A DNA stretch of 64,000 nt from Phycisphaeraceae bacterium (GCA_023898685.1 CP060234.1:2914001-2978000); one strand, 5' to 3'. Counted from the stretch's first letter, positions 35,300 to 44,324 are shown. The notes: generated by a model not told the origin, from the sequence alone. Translations and numbers: made by a program.

Positions 35300-36489
35300 G
35301 GGCAATCCCCCGAGAACGCGGCGACGAACGCCGAGATGTCCGCCAGATCCAAGATGCCGAACGGCTCGGCCAGGTCCGCCGCCACCTCACCGGCCGCGAA
35401 CGCCCCGATAAACGCTGAAATGTCGGCAAGATCCAAGAGCCCGAATGGCTCGGCCAGGTCGGCCGCGTTGCAGCCGGGGGGGCCCGGGGGGACGTCGACG
35501 ATCCCGCAGATCTCTCCCTGGGCACCCAGCGGGTCGCGCAGGCGTACGTAGCGGATCCAGCCGAGCGAGACGGGATCGCCGTCGTCGTCGGCCAGTTCAT
35601 CGAGGTCGAAGGGCGTCCCCCCGGCCGAGCCGGCATACAGGTCGATCGCTCTCGCGGCGGTCAGCCCCGCGAAATCGGCGGGCCCCAACGACGGGTCTAC
35701 CGGCTTCAACCAATCCTGTTCCTCACCTGTCCAGTCGTCGTCCCACACCCAGGGCTGTGTCGGGAACAACCCGTCCGCCGAGCGCTCGAACGTGTACCAG
35801 GGCCCGATGATTTCCTGGGCGACGCTCACCTCGACCGGCTCGCTGAGCACGCCACCTGTGAGGAGCGGGCTGCTCATGCTCGTCCCGGCCGCGATGACGC
35901 GGTCGGCGGCGAAGAGCGCATTCCCGTGCACGATGAAGTCGACGCCCCAGTGGTACGCGCCGCCGTCGTCCGGGTTGTTCTCGATCGGCTCGTCGAACTC
36001 GACGACGACCTGCGACCCGGGTCTCAGGCCCAGCCCGTTCTTCCGCCGCCCGTCGAGCCAGCCCGGTCGTTGACCGAGGTCATCCGGGTCATTCGACCCG
36101 TACTGCCACGCCGAGTACACGAGCGTCAGCCGCCGCATGGGTCCGCCCGCGAACCCGCCTGGCACTGGACCCCAGCCCTCGAGATCGTCGAAGTCGAGCG
36201 TATTGGGCTTGCCGACGACCGACTCCGGGTCGTTCCACAACGCGTCGAGATGGAAGGGACCGAACGTGATCGCATCCCCGACACCCGGCTGATACACCGG
36301 CTCGCCGTCGAGCACCCCGTACACCACGCGGTCGGCCCAGGGCCCCGCCTGCGCGGTTGCCGCCAGACCACAGACAACCGCCAACACAAACGAGCCACGG
36401 GCGCCGGCCCGCGGAGTGCTTTCTAGCACCGTTCGCGAGTTCCGACACCGACCTTCCCGTGCCAACGAGCTTCCGTTCAACCGGCGCAT
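35296..36489 (-). CDS. Cobalamin-riboswitch-controlled secreted protein with two dockerin units
   Basis: 397 residues from ATG 36489, which has GGGAG six bases upstream; a GTG at 36429 is an alternative. A signal peptide ends at TAQAG (about residue 48). The body (GPFHLDALWNDPESVVGKPN, VVVEFDEPIENNPDDGGAYH, WGVDFIVHGNALFAADRVI) is beta-rich with no enzyme motif I know. Two GC-type dockerin units follow (ADLAEPFGLLDLADISAFIG and ADLAEPFGILDLADISAFVA). A cobalamin riboswitch lies 142 bases upstream, and a coupled pseudopilin gene follows. A role in capturing corrinoid at the cell surface is inferred from this control, not from sequence similarity. Confidence 0.82.
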   Translation of the reverse strand: MRRLNGSSLAREGRCRNSRTVLESTPRAGARGSFVLAVVCGLAATAQAGPWADRVVYGVLDGEPVYQPGVGDAITFGPFHLDALWNDPESVVGKPNTLDFDDLEGWGPVPGGFAGGPMRRLTLVYSAWQYGSNDPDDLGQRPGWLDGRRKNGLGLRPGSQVVVEFDEPIENNPDDGGAYHWGVDFIVHGNALFAADRVIAAGTSMSSPLLTGGVLSEPVEVSVAQEIIGPWYTFERSADGLFPTQPWVWDDDWTGEEQDWLKPVDPSLGPADFAGLTAARAIDLYAGSAGGTPFDLDELADDDGDPVSLGWIRYVRLRDPLGAQGEICGIVDVPPGPPGCNAADLAEPFGLLDLADISAFIGAFAAGEVAADLAEPFGILDLADISAFVAAFSGDCP

Positions 36490-36630
36490 CCATGCTCCCG
36501 CCCCGGATCGCGCGGGGCCACCCCCAGGCGGGTCCATCGCGGGGCATGGTGCGGCGGGTGCCGGCCCCCGGGGAAAGGAGGCCGTGCCCGCGGCGCCCCT
36601 TTCGCGAGGGCCCCGAGGCCACAACCACCT

Positions 36631-36845
36631 GGCAGGTCTTCCGGCTCCGGGCCGGGCCGCGGCCTTCCCCCCTTTCGGGAGTGGCTCCTGTGCGGCCCGT
36701 TTGCGGTGGACGGTCTTGTGTGCCGTCCCCGCGCCCGTCACGGCGGCGCGTCCGCGGTGGAATCCCGGAACTCGTCGCGGGCAAACCCGCCCCTGTTCCG
36801 GTCACCACACTTCCCTTTTCACCCGGGGCACACACCCCGGGCACC
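36631..36845 (-). promoter_or_regulatory. Cobalamin (AdoCbl) riboswitch
   Basis: Read on the minus strand, the element starts with GGTGCC (36840-36845), a stem-loop CCCGGGG...CCCCGGG, and the conserved GAAAAGGGAA (36811-36820). A GGTG...ATTCCACC section enclosing an extra hairpin follows, then GCCGCCGTGACGGG, and it ends with the B12 box GCCGGAAGACCTGCC (36631-36645). These are the landmarks of the family in the right order and spacing. Downstream (36550-36630) GC-rich sequence including CCTCCTTTCC could mask a ribosome site as expression platform. Binding of cobalamin would be expected to repress the dockerin/pseudopilin operon. Confidence 0.88.
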
Positions 36846-36860
36846 AGTGGCAACAGCCAG

Positions 36861-36889
36861 ATCATGCCGCGCGTCGGGCGTGTTGTCAA
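36861..36889 (-). promoter_or_regulatory. Sigma-70 promoter of the riboswitch operon
   Basis: On the minus strand TTGACA (36889-36884), a 17-bp spacer and CATGAT (36866-36861) are correctly spaced. Transcription would begin about 36854, nine bases before the first conserved riboswitch base. Confidence 0.65.
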
Positions 36890-37029
36890 ACGCCGGTATG
36901 CGATCCTGTGTCTGGGCGAATGCTCCGGAAGAGCACGCGGGATCAACAAGATGTCGAGGAGGGACGTGGATCAAATGTCGTCCCGAGCCGCCCCGGGTAG
37001 CACGGGCTTCGCTCCTCTACCATCGTCCC

Positions 37030-38136
37030 ATGACCGAAAAACGAGCCCCCAAGCCCGAAGCCGCCTCACAGCGCTACAACTGGACCCTCCTCCGCGCGGG
37101 CCGCTTCCTCCTCGACGGCGGCGGCATGTTCGGCGTCATCCCACGCACGGTCTGGACCCGATTCGTCCAGCCCGACGACCGCAACCGGATCCCCCTGAGC
37201 CACAACTGCGTCCTCCTCGAGGCCGCCGGCACGCCCGAGGGCGACCCGCCCGACATCAATCCCGCGACGGGTCGGCCTCGCCGCTACCTCATCGAGGCCG
37301 GCACCGGCGACAAGCTCGACGCCAAAATGTCCGAGATCTTCGGCCTCGATGGCCGCACCGTCGAGACGGCGGTGATGGAGGCGGGAGTGGCGGTGGGGGA
37401 GATCGACGCGACCATCGTCAGCCACCTCCACTTCGACCACGCCGGCGGCCTCACCCGACGCTGCCGCGAGGGCGAGAGCCCCGACTGGATCGCCACCAAG
37501 CCCGGCGCCGCCAGCGGCGACGAGCCCAACGTCAAGCTCACCTTCCCGAATGCCGAGTTGATCGTGCAACGCCGCGAGTGGGTCGATGCTCGGGCGAACG
37601 ATGCGGTGATGACGAAGACTTACTACCGCGACCACATTCTGCCGTTCGAGGACGATGCCCTGAGGCTCGCCGATGGCCGATCCCGCCTGCGCACCATCGA
37701 GAGCGAACGGCCCTTCCCGCTCAACCGCAAGCCGGGACGCGACGAGTTGCCCAAGGGCCCGGTCACGGGCCGCATGACCCGCGTGCTCCCGGGCGTCTCG
37801 GTGTTTCTCGTGCCGGGCCACACCTGGGGCCAGCAGGCGGTGCTCTTCGAGGACACGCAAGGCCGGACCGTGGTCTTCACTCCCGACGTTCTGCCCACGG
37901 CCTGGCACGTCGGCATGGCCTTCAGCCTCTCCTATGACGTCGAGCCCTACACGAGCATGATCACCAAGCACTGGCTGCTCACCGAGGCGGCGGGGCGAGA
38001 CTGGCTGCTGGTGCTCGACCACGAGCCGGGCAACCCCTGCCGGCGCGCCCGCCGCAATGACAAGGGCTGGTTCGACCTCGAGCCCGACGATGTAGCCGCA
38101 CGCGACGCACGCGTTGACACCCACCCCAACGCCTAG
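37030..38136 (+). CDS. MBL-fold metallo-hydrolase (lactonase-like)
   Basis: 368 residues from ATG 37030. The metallo-beta-lactamase signature SHLHFDHAGG is at about residues 136-145, with further metal-ligand candidates in VPGHTWGQQA and the late VLDHEPGN. The layout, with a long N-terminal part and a large insertion between the first two motifs, resembles N-acyl-homoserine lactonase/YtnP-like hydrolases, but the substrate cannot be fixed. It starts just beyond the riboswitch promoter on the opposite strand and ends 6 bp from the convergent isomerase gene. No signal peptide, so cytoplasmic. Confidence 0.85.
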   Translation: MTEKRAPKPEAASQRYNWTLLRAGRFLLDGGGMFGVIPRTVWTRFVQPDDRNRIPLSHNCVLLEAAGTPEGDPPDINPATGRPRRYLIEAGTGDKLDAKMSEIFGLDGRTVETAVMEAGVAVGEIDATIVSHLHFDHAGGLTRRCREGESPDWIATKPGAASGDEPNVKLTFPNAELIVQRREWVDARANDAVMTKTYYRDHILPFEDDALRLADGRSRLRTIESERPFPLNRKPGRDELPKGPVTGRMTRVLPGVSVFLVPGHTWGQQAVLFEDTQGRTVVFTPDVLPTAWHVGMAFSLSYDVEPYTSMITKHWLLTEAAGRDWLLVLDHEPGNPCRRARRNDKGWFDLEPDDVAARDARVDTHPNA

Positions 38137-38142
38137 CGTCGC

Positions 38143-38901
38143 CTACGCCCCGCCCGCCCCCGTCGCCTGCGCCATGATGAAATCCAGTGACCGCTGGGCC
38201 GCCTGGTACACCGAGTGCTTGCCGGGCGTATTGAACTCGACCACCAGCGTCTCGACCCCCAGCGCCGGCGCGAGCCGCACTACGTCTACCGACGGGAACG
38301 CACCCTCACCGACCGCGCAGGTGCTGTCTCGATCCCCCTGCGTCGCCGAGTCCTTGATGTGCGCGATGGTGCAGCGTCCCGCGTGCTCTCGCAGGAACGC
38401 GACCGGGTCCAGCCCCCCATGCCACACCCAGCCCAGGTCGGGCTCGAGGAAGATGCGCCTCGCACGCGAGACCACGTTGAAGGGCCGCTCGCCGTCCGAC
38501 CAGGGTGTGAACTCCCAGTCGTGGCTGTGGTACCCGAGCGATACTCCGTGCGCCGCGAGCAGCGCCGCCGCCGCGTCGAGCCGACCCCGCAGCCCCTCGG
38601 CCAACTCCGGTGTCAGAGGTCGCGGCACGAACGACACGATCGCCCGCCTGGTCCGCAACGCCAGGCACGCGTCGACAACGCTCTGCGGATGGTCCTCGAT
38701 CCGCTCGAGCACCACGTGCAGCCCGCACGCGGACATCTCGAGCGAGCCGAGCATCCGCCCTGCCTCCTCGGGGTCGACGTATTCGCGGTCGAATTCCACC
38801 CGCCGGTAGCCGATGTCGCGCAGGTCCGAGAGCGTGGCCTCGAGGTCGCGCTGGCACTCCTCGCGCAGCGAGTACAACTGGATGGCGATGCAGATCGACA
38901 T
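38143..38901 (-). CDS. Sugar phosphate isomerase/epimerase-like TIM barrel protein
   Basis: 252 residues with GGGAGGG before the ATG. The xylose-isomerase-like barrel shows IQLYSLREECQRDLEATLSD at the N-terminus, LGYHSHDWEFTP at mid-length (metal-binding His/Glu) and IAHIKDSA with LVVEFNTPG towards the C-terminus. Members isomerise or epimerise sugars and inositols, typically in catabolism of unusual carbohydrates. The gene stands alone, convergent with the MBL hydrolase. Confidence 0.88.
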   Translation of the reverse strand: MSICIAIQLYSLREECQRDLEATLSDLRDIGYRRVEFDREYVDPEEAGRMLGSLEMSACGLHVVLERIEDHPQSVVDACLALRTRRAIVSFVPRPLTPELAEGLRGRLDAAAALLAAHGVSLGYHSHDWEFTPWSDGERPFNVVSRARRIFLEPDLGWVWHGGLDPVAFLREHAGRCTIAHIKDSATQGDRDSTCAVGEGAFPSVDVVRLAPALGVETLVVEFNTPGKHSVYQAAQRSLDFIMAQATGAGGA

Positions 38902-39008
38902 GGGCCCTCCCGTTTCCGAACGGCCATAGCCACCGTCCCCGAGGGCGAGTCTACAGCCACCCGCTGCCCCTCGTCCGGCCCCGCCCGGCTCGCCCTAGCA
39001 TCCGCCGG

Positions 39009-39770
39009 ATGACGACCAACGCCGAGCCCAGCCCGGACACCACGCCGCCCGCCAACGGGCACGCGCTCGAGGCGGCGGCCCGCATCAACGCGGCCGTCGC
39101 GGCTCCGAGGAAGTCGTTCTTCGAGCGAATCGAGGCCTTCATCTCCAGGCTCAGCACCCGCAACAATTTCTGGCACCGCGTCACCAGCCTGATCTGGCTG
39201 CCCTATGCCTTCCGGTCCGGCATCCGCATGCGCCGCGTCGGCGAGACCACGTTCGCCGCGACACTTCCTTTCAATCGCTTCAACAAGAACTGGTACAACG
39301 CCATGGCCGGCGCCGCCCTACTCGGAAACTCCGAGATCGCGGGCGGCATGTACGTCTTCGGCGTGTGCGGGGGCGACTACACCGTCGTCTGCAAGAACCT
39401 CGAATACCGCTTCCTCCGCCCCTGCTTCGGCCCCGCCGAGTATCGCATCACCCCCCGCGAAGACGTGCACGCCCTTGTCGTGGCGGGCGGCGAGTTCAAC
39501 ATCACCATCGAGCTCGACATTGTCCAGATCATCCCGACGATGGTCGGCGACAAGGTCCGGCGCGAGATCAAGAAGGAGCGCCGCAAGCGCCGGCGCTCGG
39601 CCGCGAAGGCCGCGACCGCCGCAAAGCCAAGCCGCGAGGAGCGTCTCGAGCGTCTCAAGAACCGCGAGAAGCGGGTGGGCCGGGCCACGGCGACGTTCCA
39701 TGTCACCCCTAAAGCCCACCACAAGGCGAAGGCCGAGCGGGCCAACCCTATTGAGAAGGACGCCGGCTGA
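39009..39770 (+). CDS. Hotdog-fold (DUF4442-like) protein with basic tail
   Basis: 253 residues from ATG 39009. Residues ~60-175 resemble the DUF4442/PaaI-type hotdog thioesterase fold: FNRFNKNWYNAMAGAALLGN matches the central helix region, and FGPAEYRITPREDVHALVVA and FNITIELDIVQ are strands. No classical catalytic Asp/Glu of PaaI is obvious. The C-terminal 75 residues are very rich in Lys/Arg (REIKKERRKRRRSAAKAATA), which suggests nucleic acid or membrane-surface binding. It ends three bases before the next gene, a probable operon. Confidence 0.7.
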   Translation: MTTNAEPSPDTTPPANGHALEAAARINAAVAAPRKSFFERIEAFISRLSTRNNFWHRVTSLIWLPYAFRSGIRMRRVGETTFAATLPFNRFNKNWYNAMAGAALLGNSEIAGGMYVFGVCGGDYTVVCKNLEYRFLRPCFGPAEYRITPREDVHALVVAGGEFNITIELDIVQIIPTMVGDKVRREIKKERRKRRRSAAKAATAAKPSREERLERLKNREKRVGRATATFHVTPKAHHKAKAERANPIEKDAG

Positions 39771-39773
39771 GCC

Positions 39774-40943
39774 ATGGCCCGCAAGTGGGGCGGCATCCTC
39801 GGCTGGTCGGTCTATCTCGCGTGCTCCTGGACCTGGTGCATCGGGATGTACCTCCCGATCCTCCTTATCCGCGACTACGGCATCGGGGGCTTTGTCGTCT
39901 TCGCGGTGCCGAACGTGATCGGCGCCACCGCCGTGGGCTGGCTCGTCCGCGACGGCGAGCACAGCCGGGCCCTTAGGGCGGCGCATTCCAGTGCCTATGC
40001 CTGGTTTTCAGGGATCACGGTCGCGTTTCACCTGTTCGTGTTCATGGGCATCGGTGAGAGCGTCACGTTCATCCGACCGCACTCATCGTTGATGCTGTTC
40101 ATCATCGGCGGCGTGGTATTCGCAGTTGCGACGCTCGTGCGGTACAGGCATCGGCTCGGGATCACCACCGCCGTCACGGCTGCCACCACTGCGATTGCGA
40201 CGATCATCATCGCGACCGCCCACCGCCAGCCGCTCCCGACGCCGACCGTCGGAACGGCGGGGATCAGCGGCCTTGCGACCGCGTGCACCCTCGGCTTCCT
40301 CACCTGCCCGCTGCTCGACCGAACGCTCCTTCACGTGCATACACGTTGCGGGTCCGGGGGAACGAAGCTCGCTTTCGCAGTCGGATTCCTTGTCTTCTTC
40401 CTCGCGGCTATTTCGCTGACCGCGCTCGCAGGACCGTCACTCGTCGCCGCTGCGGCGGGGATGAATATCTTCTGGCTCGCGGTCGTGGCTCCCTATCTCT
40501 CGCATTTCACGGCTCAGGGCGTGTTCACGTGTTCGCTCCACATCCGCGAGCAGGAGCAGGTGTTGGACGCAGCAAGCACGCGATCGAGAATCGCCGTGTT
40601 CGTTCTCGTCGTGGCTTCGATCTTCGGGGGCGCGTTCACACCCTACCTACCTCACTACGCCGGCCTCTCCGCGTTCGAGCTGGGATATCGCCTCTTCCTC
40701 ACCTCCTACGCGCTGATCTTCCCCGCCTACGTCTGGGTCTGTATGGCGCCGAACTGGCGAACGCCGGCGCCGCCGACCCGGGCACAACTGCTTGTGGCTG
40801 GGCTGGCCTGCCTCATCGCCGCCCCGTTCTTCTGGATGGGCGCCATCGAGCGGATCGCCGTCTGGTTCATCCCGGGTGTTGCGATCGTGCTCCTCGCCCG
40901 GCTCTTCGTCCAGCCGCGATCCAGCGACGCGTTCGCATCCTGA
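39774..40943 (+). CDS. Polytopic membrane protein of unknown function
   Basis: 389 residues with about eleven hydrophobic helices, for example LGWSVYLACSWTWCIGMYLP, GGFVVFAVPNVIGATAVGWL and KLAFAVGFLVFFLAAISLTA. The N-terminal two helices and the short charged loop RDGEHSRAL resemble sodium:solute symporter-like planctomycete proteins, but I cannot assign a family or substrate. It begins three bases after the hotdog-like gene. The 228-bp gap after it holds a dispersed repeat. Confidence 0.75.
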   Translation: MARKWGGILGWSVYLACSWTWCIGMYLPILLIRDYGIGGFVVFAVPNVIGATAVGWLVRDGEHSRALRAAHSSAYAWFSGITVAFHLFVFMGIGESVTFIRPHSSLMLFIIGGVVFAVATLVRYRHRLGITTAVTAATTAIATIIIATAHRQPLPTPTVGTAGISGLATACTLGFLTCPLLDRTLLHVHTRCGSGGTKLAFAVGFLVFFLAAISLTALAGPSLVAAAAGMNIFWLAVVAPYLSHFTAQGVFTCSLHIREQEQVLDAASTRSRIAVFVLVVASIFGGAFTPYLPHYAGLSAFELGYRLFLTSYALIFPAYVWVCMAPNWRTPAPPTRAQLLVAGLACLIAAPFFWMGAIERIAVWFIPGVAIVLLARLFVQPRSSDAFAS

Positions 40944-40989
40944 CGAGCCTGGAGCGCCAGCCATGGGCGAGCCTTCGGTTCGCGACCGA

Positions 40990-41170
40990 GTGGGCTCGTT
41001 GCGAAGGCCAGTTTAGGGGACACCCGTTGAGCAACGAGCGCAAGCACGTCCTTCGCTCGCGCTTCAGGCTCGTCTCGCCCACGCGGCCGCCCGATGCGCC
41101 ACCGCGTCGACCCCTCCGCGACCACCGCGTTGGAATCCGTTCCTCCTACCGCACCTTCGCGACTCCGCGT
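40990..41170. repeat. Dispersed GC-rich repeat between convergent genes
   Basis: The segment contains GAGCGCAAGC and CTTCGCTCGCGCTTC units in opposite orientation (about 41035-41072). It ends with the 17-mer CCTTCGCGACTCCGCGT (41154-41170), identical to 11493-11509. Short hairpins such as CGAGCC...GGCTCG (about 40973-41010) are included. It resembles the element at 11340-11548. Confidence 0.5.
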
Positions 41171-41171
41171 C

Positions 41172-42566
41172 TCAACCCGCCCCCGGCTTCGGCAATTCCA
41201 GCCAGAACGTCGACCCGTGATCCGGCTCGCTCGCGAACCCGACGCGCCCGTGCTGCCGTTCGATGCATTTTTTGACGATCGACAGCCCCAGCCCTGTTCC
41301 CTCGGTTTTGCCCAGGCGAGGATCCTTGGGCGCCAGCCGCACATACTCGCCGAAGATGCGGTCTTGCTTGTCCGGCGCGATGCCGATCCCGGTGTCCGCT
41401 ACTTCCACGCGGATCCGCCCGTCCTCGTCGTTCGCTTTCACGCTGATCGAGCCGCCCGCCGGAGTGTACTTGATCGAGTTCGTCACGTAGTTCACGATCG
41501 CTTCGCGCACCAGCCGCGGCACCCCCAGTGCCACCGCGTGCGTCGGCGTTGACACCGTGAAGTGCAGCTTCAGCTCCGCCGCCCGCTCGCGGTGCTCGGC
41601 CGCGATCTCGTCCAGCATCCCCCGGATGTCGATCGGCTCGGTCTGACCCGCGAGATCGTCCGATTCCAGCCGGGCCAGCATCCCAAGGTCGCGGATGAAC
41701 CCCGTGATCGAGTCCAGACGCCGCAGCGCCTTGTCGACCTGCTCCGCCTGCTGGTCGCCGATTTCGCCGCACAGCCCGTTCCGCAGGTTGGCCATCAGCA
41801 TCGCCGCGGCCGCCACGGGCGACTGGAGGTTGTGCAGCGTGAGCTGCAGCAGTTCCCGTCGCTGGTCGTTCAGCCGCTCCAGTTCCTCGGCCTGATCGAC
41901 CAGCGTCTCCTCCCCGTGTCGCAACATGGCGGCGATGTTCGACACCAGCGTCGTGACCAGCGCGAACAGCACGAAGTAGACGAGCAGGATCGTCACAATC
42001 GCCGACGGCTCGAGCGGGGCGGTGCTCAGCACCACCCCCTCCGGCATCCGGGGCGGCAGCACGCCGGTCGCCTCGCACACCGCCAGCGCCACCAGCATCG
42101 CCCCGGCCGTGAACGCCGACACCACCGCCGCCCGCAGCGGCAGCAGCGTCGAGGCGATCACGATGTGGAACAGGTAGAACGCTACGAACGGGCTGCGCAC
42201 GCCCCCCAGGAACCAGATCACCGCGGTCAGTGCAAGGTAATCCAGCAGCGTCGCCGTGTGCTTGACGACCCGCAGGGTCACGAGCCGTTCGGGCGTCGGC
42301 TCGGAATCGAGGCTCTGCCCCGCGGTCAGCATGATCGGCACGTTGTACGCCGCCATGTACGCCGCGACGGCGAAGATCCCGAAGACATCAAGCCCCGCGA
42401 CCCCGGCCACATAGCGCCCGAACAGGGCACCCCCCGCGATGGCCCCCGCCACCACGAAGCGAACGATCGCGTACACATAGACGCGCCGCCCCAGCAACCG
42501 GTCGTGCGTGAGCAACGCCCGTCGCCGGGCGTGCGGTGAGTCGAGCGTGCCGAGTGGGTCGGACAT
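41172..42566 (-). CDS. Membrane-bound sensor histidine kinase
   Basis: 464 residues from ATG 42566. About six membrane helices occupy residues ~30-205 (FVVAGAIAGGALFGRYVAGV, IVTILLVYFVLFALVTTLVS). A dimerisation/phosphorylation helix follows with LTLHNLQSPVAAAAMLM, where His is the likely phospho-acceptor in a variant H box. The ATPase domain has the N box (NYVTNSIKYTPAGG), G1 (VADTGIGIAPDKQ) and G2 (GTGLGLSIVKKCIERQHGRV). No sensory PAS/GAF domain is seen, so the membrane block itself may sense. No response regulator gene adjoins it. Confidence 0.93.
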   Translation of the reverse strand: MSDPLGTLDSPHARRRALLTHDRLLGRRVYVYAIVRFVVAGAIAGGALFGRYVAGVAGLDVFGIFAVAAYMAAYNVPIMLTAGQSLDSEPTPERLVTLRVVKHTATLLDYLALTAVIWFLGGVRSPFVAFYLFHIVIASTLLPLRAAVVSAFTAGAMLVALAVCEATGVLPPRMPEGVVLSTAPLEPSAIVTILLVYFVLFALVTTLVSNIAAMLRHGEETLVDQAEELERLNDQRRELLQLTLHNLQSPVAAAAMLMANLRNGLCGEIGDQQAEQVDKALRRLDSITGFIRDLGMLARLESDDLAGQTEPIDIRGMLDEIAAEHRERAAELKLHFTVSTPTHAVALGVPRLVREAIVNYVTNSIKYTPAGGSISVKANDEDGRIRVEVADTGIGIAPDKQDRIFGEYVRLAPKDPRLGKTEGTGLGLSIVKKCIERQHGRVGFASEPDHGSTFWLELPKPGAG

Positions 42567-42593
42567 GGCGAGCCCCCGCGAGTGCGTGCGGCC

Positions 42594-42623
42594 ATTGTAC
42601 TGGAAAACGGCCCTGCGTGTACA
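42594..42623 (-). promoter_or_regulatory. Candidate promoter of the histidine kinase gene
   Basis: On the minus strand TGTACA (42623-42618), an 18-bp spacer and TACAAT (42599-42594) lie 28 bases before the ATG. The -10 is good, the -35 moderate. Confidence 0.5.
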
Positions 42624-42810
42624 CAAATGCCGAGCCACCGGAATAGACCCCCGACACAGGCCGCGGCCTGCGGCACTCCGCCGCCCGCTTCCCTACCCCG
42701 GCCTCCCGCGGGGCGGCGTGCCCAAGGGCCGCGTGCCCCTTTGACACCCCGCGTTCCACACGTCATCATGGGGCCTCGCATCCAACCCCACCAGCGATTG
42801 TGCCCGTGTC

Positions 42811-43299
42811 ATGATCTGTCCATACTGCGGCTCCAACGACGACAAGGTGATCGACAGCCGCTCCACGGAGGCGGGCAAGGTCATCCGCCGCCGCCGCCAG
42901 TGCCTCAAGTGCGAGAAGCGCTTCACCACCTACGAGCGGGTCGAGCAGGCCAACCGCCTCATGGTCATCAAGAAGGACGGCAGCCGCGTGCCGTTCAACC
43001 CCGACAACATCGCGAACGGCATCGCCGCGGCGTGCGGCAAGCTCGCGATCCCGGCCGAGGCCAAGGCCCGCCTGGTTGACGAGGTCGACGACGAGCTCCA
43101 CCACGAGTTCGAGCGCGAGGTCGACAGCCGCGTCATCGGCGAGCGCGTCATGGGCCGCCTCCGGGCCCTCCACCCCGTCGCCTACATCCGCTTCGCCACC
43201 GAGCACCTCGAGCTCGCGAGCCTGGGCGAGATCCAGAACGAACTCGAAGACCTCATGGGCCGCCCCGTCGAGATCCGTGACCAGCAGGACTTGTTCTGA
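42811..43299 (+). CDS. nrdR: Transcriptional repressor NrdR
   Basis: 162 residues, typical length. The N-terminal zinc ribbon shows MICPYCGSNDDKVIDSRSTE and CLKCEKRF (four Cys); the rest is an ATP-cone (VIKKDGSRVPFNPDNIANGI). NrdR represses ribonucleotide reductase genes according to ATP/dATP binding. It is read from the region divergent to the histidine kinase. Regulated nrd genes are not in the window. The IS110 element has inserted 64 bp past its stop. Confidence 0.97.
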   Translation: MICPYCGSNDDKVIDSRSTEAGKVIRRRRQCLKCEKRFTTYERVEQANRLMVIKKDGSRVPFNPDNIANGIAAACGKLAIPAEAKARLVDEVDDELHHEFEREVDSRVIGERVMGRLRALHPVAYIRFATEHLELASLGEIQNELEDLMGRPVEIRDQQDLF

Positions 43300-43325
43300 T
43301 GCGTCCGGCTCACGCCGAGGTGCCC

Positions 43326-43364
43326 CCCCTCGCCCCGCGCAAGCGGGGAGAGGGCCGGGGTGAG
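43326..43364. repeat. REP-like palindrome interrupted by the IS110 element
   Basis: CCCTCGCCCCGC with GCGGGGAGAGGG forms a hairpin, followed by CCGGGGTGAG. The same unit, uninterrupted and continuing GGGCTCC, is at 46564-46610. Here the continuation GGGCTCC is found only beyond the IS, at 44532. Confidence 0.75.
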
Positions 43365-43379
43365 CGACTGTGTTCGATG

Positions 43380-44324
43380 TCAAGGCGTATCGGCGGTCTG
43401 CCGCCATGTTTTTCCGTCGCGGAGCATGGCGTTGAGGATGACCAGCAGCTTGCGCATGCACGCGACCAGCGCGACCTTCTTGGCCTTGCCCGCCGCGAGC
43501 AGGGCTTTGTAGTGGGCCCGGACCCGCGGGTTGTGCCTCGTCGCCGACAGCGTGGCCATGTACAGCATGCTCCGCACGTGCGGGCGGCCACCGGCCGTCG
43601 TCCGCCGACCACGCATCACGCCGCTGTCGCGGTTGATCGGCGCTACGCCCACCAACGCCGCGATCTGGCGACGCGAGGCCCGCCCCAGCTCGGGCAGCGA
43701 GGCGATCAGCGTCAACGCCGTCCGGTCGCCGATGCCCGGCACGCTCTTGAGCAGATTCTGCTTCTCCCGCCACACCGGGCTCGAGCGGATCAGGTCGCCC
43801 AGGTCCTCGTCGATCGACCGGAGCTCGGCCTCCAGACGCTCGATCACGCCCACGATGCTCCGACGCACACGGTCGCTCCGGGCCGTGTAGACCCGGTTCC
43901 GCTCGGCCACGTGCATCTGCAGCACCTGCCGGCGTCTGGCCAGCAACTCCTCCAGCTGCACGCTCTGCTCGTCCGGGATCGGGCGGACCTCCGGACGCAC
44001 CGCCTCGCCGAACCGCGCGAGGATCGCCGCGTCGATCCGGTCGGTCTTGGCCAGACGCCCGGTGGCACGCGCGTAGTCGCGCACCTGACGCGGGTTGACG
44101 ACCACGACCGGCAGACCCACGGCGGCCAGCTCGGCCACCAGCGACCGCTCGTGCCCGCCGGTGGCCTCGACGACGATGCCGGCCGGGGTTCCGGCGTGCT
44201 CGATGACCGAGCGGCGTCCCTCGGGGGTGTTGGGGAACCGGACCGGATCGCCGCCCCGGGTCGAGGCGACGTCGAGCCACTTCTTGGAGACGTCGATGCC
44301 GACGAAGTACACGTCAGATGCCAT
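43380..44324 (-). CDS. IS110-family transposase (DEDD recombinase)
   Basis: 314 residues, full length. The N-terminal RuvC-like DEDD domain shows YFVGIDVSKKWLDVA (Asp), GIVVEATGGHE (Glu) and RLAKTDRIDAAILARF (Asp, Asp). A coiled-coil linker follows, then the Tnp_20 domain with SVPGIGDRTALTLIASLPEL and VAPINRDSGVMRGRR, where the Ser is the expected catalytic nucleophile. The enzyme works with a bridge RNA that pairs to target and donor DNA. GGAAGGGA precedes the ATG. No frameshift or stop is present, so it should be active. Confidence 0.96.
   Translation of the reverse strand: MASDVYFVGIDVSKKWLDVASTRGGDPVRFPNTPEGRRSVIEHAGTPAGIVVEATGGHERSLVAELAAVGLPVVVVNPRQVRDYARATGRLAKTDRIDAAILARFGEAVRPEVRPIPDEQSVQLEELLARRRQVLQMHVAERNRVYTARSDRVRRSIVGVIERLEAELRSIDEDLGDLIRSSPVWREKQNLLKSVPGIGDRTALTLIASLPELGRASRRQIAALVGVAPINRDSGVMRGRRTTAGGRPHVRSMLYMATLSATRHNPRVRAHYKALLAAGKAKKVALVACMRKLLVILNAMLRDGKTWRQTADTP

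Noticed and set aside
36490..37029. Open frames on both strands over the riboswitch region
   Set aside because: The region is explained by the cobalamin riboswitch and leader; the frames have no domains and one would read through the B12 box.
42630..42790. GC-rich inverted repeats upstream of nrdR as a possible riboswitch
   Set aside because: Hairpins such as AAGGG...CCCTT are present, but none of the conserved landmarks of a known riboswitch class is seen.
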